Shown piece after piece: positions 1 through 5,146 of a stretch of 6,121 bases of DNA; positions within the stretch are counted from its first letter, which is position 1, and each line of letters starts with the position of its first letter. The notes below the pieces were generated by a model. The model was given only the letters and a program-made list of their open reading frames with translations, was not told the origin of the DNA and ran no database searches. Position numbers and translations under genes: made by a program. Location: the NCBI GenBank assembly GCA_003452695.1, contig DMNP01000352.1, positions 1-6,121 of the forward strand. The letters are read 5' to 3'. This DNA comes from Eggerthellaceae bacterium (GTDB lineage Bacteria; Actinomycetota; Coriobacteriia; Coriobacteriales; Eggerthellaceae).

Positions 1-13
1 GTCGAAAACTAGG

Positions 14-1084
14 CTAGCGAATACACTTGGCGGCGAGCGCGGAGGCGATGCGCGCGGCCCAGCAGACGGGCAGCAGGATCGGCGCCTTTCCGAGAACCGG
101 GTACAAGATGGCCATGGTCTCGTACGACGGGAAGGCCCTCCACGCCAAGAACCCCAGGCGCCCGCGCTGCGCGACCATGTTCTGCACGCCCTGGGCCGTC
201 GTGCCGTAGGTCCCCGACGAGACGAAGTAGCCCAGCATCTCCTCGTCCTCCGCGGACAGCTCGGCGCCGCCGAAGAGCCGCATGGCCAGGCGGCGGTTGC
301 GCGCCTCGAACTCCGCAAGCCCCATCTTGGCCAGCTCGCCGGACACCCGGCCCCAGTCGAGCGCGCCGCCCTTGGCCCTGACCCAGACGTACACGTCGAG
401 CAGCGAGCGCAGCCCGGTCCCCGCGTAGGCGTAGTGCTTGTGCTCGTGCGCCACCATGTGCACGTAGAAGTCCTCGTCGGAGAGGTGCATGCCGAAGGAG
501 CCGTCCCCGTCGGGAACAAGGAGCCGCTCGGCGTCGCGGTAGTAGTCGTAGACCGGCTGCCCGTCGATCGGCAGGAAGAGCAGCCTGTGCATCTCGAAGT
601 TGCACAGCGGCTCCTTGTAGTACACGTCGTTGTTCCAGCGCCCGAAGGACTCCGTGCGAAACCCCATGCCCTCCATGATTTCCCTGACATCCGCCGCGCG
701 CGACGCGTCGAAGAGCACGTCGTTGTCCGACATCTCGCGCATGCCGAGCGCGGGGTAGAGGCGCTGGATTACGATGCCCTTCATGGGCAGGTGCCAGATG
801 CCGGCAGAGTCCATGCGGGAGAGGAGCTCGTCCCTCTCCGCGCCCATGACCACGGCCCTGCGCACGGCGCTGGCCTCCGCCCGGGCGAAATCCGGGTCGT
901 CGAGGCCGGCGGACCTCAGGGCCATCGCCGCGGCCGCCGCCAGCATGTGGTCGCGCGCGACCCCGAGCACGAGGGGCAGGTCCATGTCCCCCACCAGCCG
1001 GGCGTCGGGAACCACGCCGTTCACCGCGCATGCGGCGAGGTAGATCACGCCTTGCGCCGCGCTCCCCTTGTCCATAGCCGCCAT
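14..1084 (-). CDS. Nucleotidyltransferase family protein (NTP_transf_5, PF14907-like)
   Basis: A 356-residue protein with the features of the NTP_transf_5 group of the nucleotidyltransferase fold. LPMKG (residues 99-103) is followed by R116 and an SDNDVLFD segment with acidic residues D120 and D122, the likely metal ligands. An FEMH segment (163-166) may supply the third acidic position. A His-rich block HMVAHEHKHYAYAGTGLRSLLD (about 209-230) and a C-terminal FPSYETM...YPVLGKAP...LP block (about 318-339) are typical of the family. The hydrophobic tail may touch the membrane. Family substrates are mostly unknown; members occur in surface-glycan loci and in some lasso-peptide clusters. An in-frame TGA lies two codons before the ATG at 1084, so the start cannot move upstream. 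The GGGGTGG at 1092-1098, 7 nt away, is a weak ribosome site; ATG 1075 is an alternative start. The gene is very GC-rich. The fold assignment is fairly sure, the substrate is not. Confidence 0.85.
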   Translation of the reverse strand: MAAMDKGSAAQGVIYLAACAVNGVVPDARLVGDMDLPLVLGVARDHMLAAAAAMALRSAGLDDPDFARAEASAVRRAVVMGAERDELLSRMDSAGIWHLPMKGIVIQRLYPALGMREMSDNDVLFDASRAADVREIMEGMGFRTESFGRWNNDVYYKEPLCNFEMHRLLFLPIDGQPVYDYYRDAERLLVPDGDGSFGMHLSDEDFYVHMVAHEHKHYAYAGTGLRSLLDVYVWVRAKGGALDWGRVSGELAKMGLAEFEARNRRLAMRLFGGAELSAEDEEMLGYFVSSGTYGTTAQGVQNMVAQRGRLGFLAWRAFPSYETMAILYPVLGKAPILLPVCWAARIASALAAKCIR

Positions 1085-1138
1085 CGCTCAACCACCCCGC
1101 TCCACGACAAATCGCGCTGCACTGTTCCAGCAACCATG

Positions 1139-1207
1139 TTAACGCAGAATTCCCTTGCCCCACTTTTGGCATGCCCCACTCATGGCATCCACAGCCTTCG
1201 CGGGCAT
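1139..1207 (-). CDS. Candidate small ORF, 22 residues, upstream of the nucleotidyltransferase gene
   Basis: The ATG at 1207 is preceded by a perfect AGGAGG (1219-1214) with 6-nt spacing, the strongest ribosome binding site in the window. The frame runs 22 codons to TAA at 1139. The peptide begins MPAKAV, has one Cys and one Trp in ACQKWG and ends GKGILR; net charge is positive and there is no membrane segment. It ends 54 nt before the nucleotidyltransferase ATG and is in a different frame. Half of the AGGAGG lies in the loop and half in the stem of a 7-bp hairpin. It could be a leader peptide controlling the downstream gene, a free small protein, a peptide substrate, or chance. I recognise no homologue. 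Only the start signal supports it. Confidence 0.35.
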   Translation of the reverse strand: MPAKAVDAMSGACQKWGKGILR

Positions 1208-1208
1208 C

Positions 1209-1229
1209 CGTTGCCTCCTATCGGCAACG
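1209..1229 (-). promoter_or_regulatory. Hairpin overlapping the AGGAGG of the small ORF
   Basis: Read on the minus strand, CGTTGCC pairs perfectly with GGCAACG around a 7-nt loop GATAGGA. The loop carries AGGA and the 3' stem arm begins with the last GG of the AGGAGG site, and the ATG follows one base after the stem. Folding would partly hide the ribosome site, which suggests translational control. On the plus strand the same hairpin has no T tract, so it is not a terminator in that direction. Confidence 0.45.
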
Positions 1230-1253
1230 CGGAAGGCGCTGGGCACGGCCCGA

Positions 1254-1322
1254 ACCGCGCATTCCACTCAGTCTGATGCGTTTCCGATCCCGAGCTGCAT
1301 CAGATTGCGCGGAATGCACGGT
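1254..1322. repeat. Long imperfect inverted repeat (69 nt)
   Basis: The outer arms 1254-1265 and 1311-1322 pair over 12 positions: GCATTCC with GGAATGC plus an outer ACCG/CGGT. A single non-Watson-Crick position becomes a G-U wobble in a minus-strand transcript. After a 3x3 internal loop, the inner arms 1269-1279 and 1297-1307 (CAGTCTGATGC and GCATCAGATTG) pair over 11 positions with one wobble or mismatch, around a 17-nt loop. This is far more pairing than expected by chance in 69 bases. It resembles a dispersed intergenic palindrome or a structured leader RNA. I cannot assign it to a known RNA family. Confidence 0.6.
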
Positions 1323-1345
1323 ATTCCGAAGTTACTCGCAATCTG
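1301..1345. repeat. Second inverted repeat sharing an arm with the 1254-1322 hairpin
   Basis: CAGATTGCG at 1301-1309 is the exact reverse complement of CGCAATCTG at 1337-1345. Nested inside, CGGAAT (1310-1315) is the exact reverse complement of ATTCCG (1323-1328). Together they form a 15-bp stem with one 8-nt bulge (1329-1336) and a 7-nt loop (1316-1322). The arm 1301-1307 is also used by the 1254-1322 hairpin, so the two folds exclude each other in one RNA molecule. Confidence 0.55.
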
Positions 1346-1542
1346 CGAATTGGGCAATCACCGGCACGGCCCGTGCGATACCGCGCATAACGCACGCACC
1401 GTGGAACCGATGGCACGAAATGAATCAAATCATGCGAAATACGGTTCGGGAATGGCGGCGCCATCCTTAAATCCGGGAGCATCTACGGGATGCGGCTACC
1501 GGGCGTACACGTGGCCAGCACGCCTTGCGCAGCATGCGGCGA

Positions 1543-2361
1543 TCAGCGCCTCCAGCAAAAGAAAATGTTGGGCGAGTCGTAGTCGGCAGGGCCGATCACA
1601 GGACGTATGACGTCGGGGCAGTCGGCACCGCGGGCTATCTGCACTCGGAAACCAGCGTCTTCGAGCAACCGCGCGCTGTCGCGCCCGAACACGCGCAGGT
1701 GGTCGTGCTGGCCGAAGCGGGCGATGCGGCCAGCGGGGTCCGCAACGGAGGCGTCCTCGTCGACCGTGGGCAGGTGCGGGTCTATGGGAAACGAGCACAC
1801 CAACAGACCACCGGGGCGCAGGATGCGGCGGATTTCACGGAGCGCGGCGCGCCAGTCGGCCACGTGCTCGAGCACGTGGTTGCACACGACGACGTCGAAG
1901 CAAGCGTCGGGCAGGTCGATATCGGTAAGGTCGAGCCTCAGGTCGGCTGGGGCGTTCAGGTCGGCGGTCGTAACGTTCACGCCCCGCTTGCGCATCCAGC
2001 GCGAAATGCCGCGTTCGGGCGCGAAATGCAAAACCTTCTTTTCCTGAAGCAGTTTGGAGCGCTGGCAGAGGTGCCACACTTCCGTCCTCTGACGCGGAAT
2101 CGACCCGCACACCGGGCAGACCACGTCCTGAGGCACGCTGGAATAGCGGCGCACGTCGTACAGGTCGGGCCGTTTCGAGAAATTCGCAGTCTTCCAGGAG
2201 GGCAGCTTCGTTTCGCAGCACGGGCAATAGCACTTTGCTCGCGCATCGGGAATAAAAGCCCCCACCGACCGGTAAAACGCGAACGCAGTCAGATTCCGGG
2301 CCTTGTATAGCGAGCCGCCCGAAAGCCGGTTAAGCGACAGCAGAATGCCACGCAAGCTCAT
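1543..2361 (-). CDS. Class I SAM-dependent methyltransferase with N-terminal CxxC pairs
   Basis: A 272-residue protein. The N-terminal part has two cysteine pairs, CPCC (46-49) and CPVC (82-85), which probably bind zinc, followed by GSIPRQR. The catalytic domain (about 108-270) reads VLHFAPERG (110-118) at SAM motif I, an acidic D134 in TADL, FDVVVCNHVLEHVADW (155-170) at motif IV and the hallmark REIRRILRPGGLLVCSFP (175-192), as in Methyltransf_11 proteins. Motif I lacks the usual GxGxG but matches a variant I associate with methyltransferases of surface-polysaccharide loci. The likely role is methylation of a sugar or glycan precursor in the cytoplasm; the acceptor is unknown. The frame stays open upstream into the divergent glycosyltransferase gene, so I chose ATG 2361, which has AGGCGG at 2373-2368 six bases upstream. 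ATG 2409 is possible but lacks a comparable site. Confidence 0.85.
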   Translation of the reverse strand: MSLRGILLSLNRLSGGSLYKARNLTAFAFYRSVGAFIPDARAKCYCPCCETKLPSWKTANFSKRPDLYDVRRYSSVPQDVVCPVCGSIPRQRTEVWHLCQRSKLLQEKKVLHFAPERGISRWMRKRGVNVTTADLNAPADLRLDLTDIDLPDACFDVVVCNHVLEHVADWRAALREIRRILRPGGLLVCSFPIDPHLPTVDEDASVADPAGRIARFGQHDHLRVFGRDSARLLEDAGFRVQIARGADCPDVIRPVIGPADYDSPNIFFCWRR

Positions 2362-2408
2362 AGAACACCGCCTGTCAAACCAACAAATCCCCTGCCATAC
2401 CCTTAGCA

Positions 2409-2414
2409 TATAAT
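2409..2414 (+). promoter_or_regulatory. Likely -10 box of the glycosyltransferase promoter
   Basis: A perfect TATAAT lies 33 nt before the glycosyltransferase ATG, in a short AT-rich stretch. Transcription would start near 2420, giving a leader of about 27 nt with GGAAGG at 2431-2436. No good -35 hexamer is seen at 16-18 nt upstream (AATCCC at 17), so the promoter may be weak or activator-dependent. Confidence 0.45.
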
Positions 2415-2446
2415 ATCGTAACAACGTTTTGGAAGGCGCCCGGGAC

Positions 2447-3469
2447 ATGCCGACGATTAGCATTATAGTGCCCGTGCACAACGCAGAGGACACGCTCGAG
2501 CGTTGTGTCGAAAGCATTTTGGCGCAAACCCATGGGGACCTGGACATCATCCTGATAGACGACGGGTCGTCCGACATAAGCGGCGCCATGTGTGACGCCT
2601 ACGCCGAATTCGACGCACGCGTCAGGGCTGTACATACCTCCAACCTGGGGCTGTCTGCAGCGCGAAATCTGGGAGTAGAAAGCGCGCTGAAACGAGGTTC
2701 AGAGTTGATCGCCTTTGCCGATGCAGACGATTTTATGGAACCCGACATGCTCGAAGAGCTACTGAAAGAGCTGGATTCCCAAAGCGCGGATATTGCCCAG
2801 TGCGGATACCGAATAGAAGGCCTGAGAAAGGCTCGCGATGAGATTGCACCGAAAGCTGCATACGACACGATGGGCGCCATAGCAGCGCTAATGGAAGAAT
2901 CGATAAAAGCCGCAATATGGAACAAACTTTATCGGAGCAGAATCTTCGATAATCTGCGCTTTCCCGAAGGAAGGGTCTTCGAAGAAATAGCGACGACACA
3001 TCTGATGCTACTGGAATGTAGAAAAATCGTCAGCATCCCCTACATCGGCTACCACTATGTCATGCGCGAAGGCAGTATTACCCATACAATAAGCATGAAA
3101 AACCTCTCTGATTTCTGGACCGCCCACAAAGAACGCTTCGATTGCCTTACACGCAAAGACCAAAGTCTATTAAGCGCTAATCACGAAAACATCCTGGCGC
3201 AGGAAACTGCGTCGGCAGCATCGAGGGTACTGCGATGGTCCTTTTCTTGTGGAACAGAAGAGCGAACAAAACATGCGCGCACCTTTTCCGAGATATCGGA
3301 TTTCACCAAAAACGACCTTATTATTTATGACACGTCCCATTGGCCCGTCCACCTGAAGGCCACTTTGGCAATAGCTCGTAATATGTCAACGCCAACGCTT
3401 GCGATTGCATATCTGTTTAACCAAGTCTTCATAAGGCTCTTCCCAGGCAAATCATGGAATCGCTTTTAG
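2447..3469 (+). CDS. GT2 family (GT-A fold) glycosyltransferase
   Basis: A 340-residue protein that transfers a sugar from a nucleotide-activated donor, most likely onto a lipid-linked or growing surface glycan at the inner face of the membrane. The N-terminal GT-A domain is clear: ISIIVPVHNAEDTL (4-17), SILAQTH (23-29), LIDDGSSD (36-43) for nucleotide binding, NLGLSAARNLGV (66-77) and the metal-binding DAD (92-94) in FADADDFMEPDMLE. Further on are WNKLYRSRIF (158-167), RFPEGRVFEE (171-180), where most relatives have an ED pair, and YHYVMREGSITH (202-213). The C-terminal 40 residues are hydrophobic or amphipathic without a definite transmembrane helix. I chose ATG 2447, which begins directly at the conserved strand; GGAAGG lies 10 nt upstream. 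An in-frame TTG at 2429 is less likely. A sampled 60-base stretch is about 43% G+C, and ATA, AGA and TTA codons occur, unlike the flanking genes, which suggests transfer. Donor and acceptor cannot be read from sequence. Confidence 0.92.
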   Translation: MPTISIIVPVHNAEDTLERCVESILAQTHGDLDIILIDDGSSDISGAMCDAYAEFDARVRAVHTSNLGLSAARNLGVESALKRGSELIAFADADDFMEPDMLEELLKELDSQSADIAQCGYRIEGLRKARDEIAPKAAYDTMGAIAALMEESIKAAIWNKLYRSRIFDNLRFPEGRVFEEIATTHLMLLECRKIVSIPYIGYHYVMREGSITHTISMKNLSDFWTAHKERFDCLTRKDQSLLSANHENILAQETASAASRVLRWSFSCGTEERTKHARTFSEISDFTKNDLIIYDTSHWPVHLKATLAIARNMSTPTLAIAYLFNQVFIRLFPGKSWNRF

Positions 3470-3706
3470 CAACTCCATGCTTTGCTGCTCTGAATCACAT
3501 TTTCATTAGCAGCTAAAGTAGACCCGCCGTGCATGACATGCAACCCTGGCCTGTGGCGGACGGTCAGTGCAGACATCAGGTGTGGACTGCGCCGCAATCA
3601 GACTACGGATCTACCTCGATGCGAACCGTCTATTGTTTTGATCCACATTCAGCTTAAGGGCATCGACGCGCGTTTCTCCGGCGACGCATCGTGGCCATAT
3701 CGTGAC
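3470..3706. other. Convergent spacer with no recognisable gene
   Basis: This 237-bp stretch lies between the stops of the glycosyltransferase (plus) and the secreted-protein gene (minus). All frames are short or lack a ribosome site and family motifs. A weak stem GCTGCT (3484-3489) with AGCAGC (3508-3513) and an 18-nt loop is the only candidate for a terminator, and it has no T tract. CGACGC occurs twice within 3663-3686. It could be a decayed gene or an insertion relic, but I see no transposase motif. Confidence 0.5.
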
Positions 3707-4372
3707 TTACTTAAGTACCATGAGAGAGGGTTTGAATTGCTTTCGCTGCTGCCGTTTGACGGTTTTATATACTGCGGATTTGTAATCCGCGTTTCGTTTC
3801 GCCTTTGCATAAGTGACCTTGCCAAACGTGGCAAGCTTTAGCATCTTCTTCTGGTCTTTCACAGGAATCCAGAGATCATCGTACGAGTCGTACCATCCCG
3901 CCCAGATGAAGTACGGGACATTTTTCGAAAGCACGGTTACAGTGAATGGCACTGGATAAGCACCGCTTTGGTTCTTCCATTTCTTCTGGAGGACAACGTC
4001 GAAAGCATCGCCATGTCCGGTGAATTGGCCGCTCATGACACTGGTAAGTAGATAGCGCGAGTCCCCCCTATGCCCTTTAAGGTATACTTCCGTTCTCCAG
4101 CTTGATGATTTCCACTGCACCTTACCGCGCCAAAACTTGGGAATCTTAAAACGGTAATCCTTGGTCTTGATCAGGCAGTTCGACTTCGATGCCTGAGTAG
4201 CTAATTCGGCATTCAGCTCCGTCCGTCCTGAACCAACCGTTCTCATTTCGGTCGCTGATAGCTGCGAATCGGCAATGGCAAAAGCTGACATGGGATACAA
4301 ACATGTTACCAGCACAAGAAACGCGATTACTGAAGCAGTCCGTACAGCGAACCTAATGGTGATAGAATTCAT
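3707..4372 (-). CDS. Secreted basic protein of unknown function
   Basis: A 221-residue protein with a clear Sec signal peptide: basic n-region with R7 and R11, hydrophobic core ASVIAFLVLVTCLYP (13-27) and a likely cut after AFA (30-32). There is no lipobox at the cut, so it is probably released or held by charge. The mature part has DYRFKIPKFWRGKVQW (72-87), EVYLKGHRGDSRYLLTSV (95-112), aromatic YFIWAGWYDSYDDLW (154-168) and a very basic tail (190-214). The pattern of a polar 'IP-x-F/Y-W-x-G-K/R-V' opening followed by beta strands recalls small secreted proteins of Coriobacteriia, but I cannot name a family or function. ATG 4372 follows GGAAAAGGG directly; an in-frame TTG at 4396 has GAGGA at 6-nt spacing and would add 8 residues, so the start is open. 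A sampled stretch is about 45% G+C. The gene lies 97 nt downstream of the acyltransferase stop. Confidence 0.75.
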   Translation of the reverse strand: MNSITIRFAVRTASVIAFLVLVTCLYPMSAFAIADSQLSATEMRTVGSGRTELNAELATQASKSNCLIKTKDYRFKIPKFWRGKVQWKSSSWRTEVYLKGHRGDSRYLLTSVMSGQFTGHGDAFDVVLQKKWKNQSGAYPVPFTVTVLSKNVPYFIWAGWYDSYDDLWIPVKDQKKMLKLATFGKVTYAKAKRNADYKSAVYKTVKRQQRKQFKPSLMVLK

Positions 4373-4396
4373 CCCTTTTCCAATCATCGAAAACAA

Positions 4397-4469
4397 GACG
4401 TGTCCTCAATTAGGCGCTCCCCGCCATAGCACCTTGTTCAACTGGGCAGCAAACACGTCCCCTGTTCAT
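4397..4469 (-). other. Short gap between acyltransferase and secreted-protein genes
   Basis: It separates the GC-rich acyltransferase end from the AT-richer secreted-protein gene. On the minus strand TTGCTG and TATGGC with 18-nt spacing (about 4451-4422) form a weak promoter candidate. No T-rich terminator hairpin follows the acyltransferase stop; GGCG/CGCC at 4413-4425 is a short stem without a T tract. A GTCCCCTGTTCA stretch lies at 4457-4468 and is discussed in the findings. Confidence 0.35.
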
Positions 4470-5129
4470 TCACCCCCGGAAGACCTGCTGGTCCTCGTTG
4501 CGGCGCATGGGGCGGGCGGGGTTGCCGGTTACGTAGATGTCGTCCTCGACATCCAGAAAAACGGCAGCTCCCATGTCTACGATGGCGCGCTGGCCGATGG
4601 TCACGCCCTCGCGGACCATGGCGCCGATGCGCACGTAGGTCTGGTCACCGACCGTAACGTGGCACGACAACGTGGAGCGCGAGTCCAGTACGCAGCTGGC
4701 ACCTATGCGGCAATTGTGGGACATAATGGCACCCAGCAAAAGCGAGTTTTCGCCCACGACGGAATTGGCCCCGACGGCGCTCCAACCGCTGACGATGCAG
4801 CCCTCCCCCAGCTCGGCGCGCGGCGACACCTTCGCGCTCGGATCGACCAGCGTGGCCAGGCGCAGCCCGGCGCCGCGAACGCGGCTGGCAATGGCCTGGC
4901 GCACGCGGGGTTCGCCCACGCACACCGCAACGCGCACATCGGATTCGGCGGCCTCGCGCAGCAGGCCGTCGAAATCGACCAGCCGTATGCCGTCCGGCGC
5001 CACGGCTTGCGGATCGTCGTCTACGTAGAACACGTCGGCATACGTGGGGCTGGCCAGCTCGCAGCTGCGGTACACCTCCAGCAAACCGAGGCCCAAGTCC
5101 CCCGCACCGTACAATGCCAGCTTCTTCAT
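4470..5129 (-). CDS. PglD/NeuD-like sugar acyltransferase (left-handed beta helix)
   Basis: A 219-residue protein. Residues 1-40 form a Rossmann-like PglD N-terminal domain with LALYGAGDLG (4-13) and YVDDDP (35-40). From about 95 to 205 it has hexapeptide repeats of a left-handed beta helix (LVDPSAKV, AELGEG, SAVGAN, CRIGAS, VTVGDQ, VTIGQR, VDMGAA), ending in VTGNPARPMRR. SHNCRIG contains H138, the likely catalytic base. Family members move an acetyl or other acyl group from acyl-CoA to an amino- or hydroxyl group of a nucleotide sugar or sialic acid; the exact acceptor here is unknown. Two ATGs compete: AGGAG (5140-5136) touches ATG 5135 but is 6 nt from ATG 5129, so 5129 is preferred. It begins 17 bp after the fabD stop and is very GC-rich like fabD, which supports one operon. 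Confidence 0.88.
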   Translation of the reverse strand: MKKLALYGAGDLGLGLLEVYRSCELASPTYADVFYVDDDPQAVAPDGIRLVDFDGLLREAAESDVRVAVCVGEPRVRQAIASRVRGAGLRLATLVDPSAKVSPRAELGEGCIVSGWSAVGANSVVGENSLLLGAIMSHNCRIGASCVLDSRSTLSCHVTVGDQTYVRIGAMVREGVTIGQRAIVDMGAAVFLDVEDDIYVTGNPARPMRRNEDQQVFRG

Positions 5130-5146
5130 CTGCATCTCCTATCCCA

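Larger units (their letters stand above)
1242..1388. repeat. Split direct repeat GGCACGGCCCG ... ACCGCGCAT, two copies
   Basis: GGCACGGCCCG occurs at 1242-1252 and again at 1363-1373. ACCGCGCAT occurs at 1254-1262 and again at 1380-1388. The order is the same, but the halves are 1 nt apart in the first copy and 6 nt apart in the second. The second copy also makes a near-perfect palindrome, GCACGG-C-CCGTGC, at 1364-1376. The copies flank the hairpin block, which suggests an internally duplicated repeat element rather than random sequence. Confidence 0.5.
1085..1542. other. Repeat-rich intergenic region between the nucleotidyltransferase and methyltransferase genes
   Basis: This 458-bp stretch has no conventional gene. 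It holds at least three sets of inverted repeats (1209-1229, 1254-1322, 1301-1345), a near-perfect palindrome (1364-1376) and a broken direct repeat (1242-1262 and 1363-1388), all listed separately. On the minus strand it forms the space between the methyltransferase stop and the nucleotidyltransferase start, so it could be a 3' region, a 5' leader, or both. A weak promoter-like pair, TTGCCC and TAACTT with 17-nt spacing, occurs on the minus strand at about 1356-1328 but matches consensus poorly. A small hairpin at 1449-1467 (GGAATGGC/GCCATCC) is not followed by a clear T tract in either direction. The open frames crossing the region are shadows without supporting features. Confidence 0.7.

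Noticed and set aside
9..1172. 387-codon minus-strand frame overlapping the nucleotidyltransferase gene
   Set aside because: Arg/Gly/Ala-rich translation without motifs; a frame shadow of the real gene.
434..1276. Long plus-strand frame opposite the nucleotidyltransferase gene
   Set aside because: Low-complexity Val/His/Arg-rich translation typical of an antisense shadow in GC-rich DNA; the minus-strand frame has clear family motifs.
1254..1345. CRISPR array or integron attC site
   Set aside because: No regular repeat-spacer spacing, and the GTT/AAC ends of attC sites are absent.
1395..1410. CCGTGGAACCGATGG resembling the T-box TGGNACCGCG motif
   Set aside because: The match is incomplete and on the plus strand it leads into antisense of the methyltransferase, not into an aminoacyl-tRNA synthetase or amino acid gene.
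1525..2310. 261-codon plus-strand frame opposite the methyltransferase
   Set aside because: No domain motifs; the opposite strand encodes a complete methyltransferase.
2373..2378. Perfect TTGACA on the minus strand before the methyltransferase
   Set aside because: A -10 box at 17 nt would fall inside the coding region and none is there; it overlaps the AGGCGG ribosome site, so it is probably chance.
3480..3515. Stem GCTGCT/AGCAGC as a terminator of the glycosyltransferase gene
   Set aside because: Only 6 bp with an 18-nt loop and no T tract.
3470..3706. Transposase remnant in the convergent spacer
   Set aside because: No frame shows a DDE, HUH or serine recombinase motif, and no terminal inverted repeats were found.
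3533..3841. A 102-codon plus-strand frame
   Set aside because: It has no ribosome site, no family motif, and overlaps the 3' end of the secreted-protein gene on the other strand by 135 bp.
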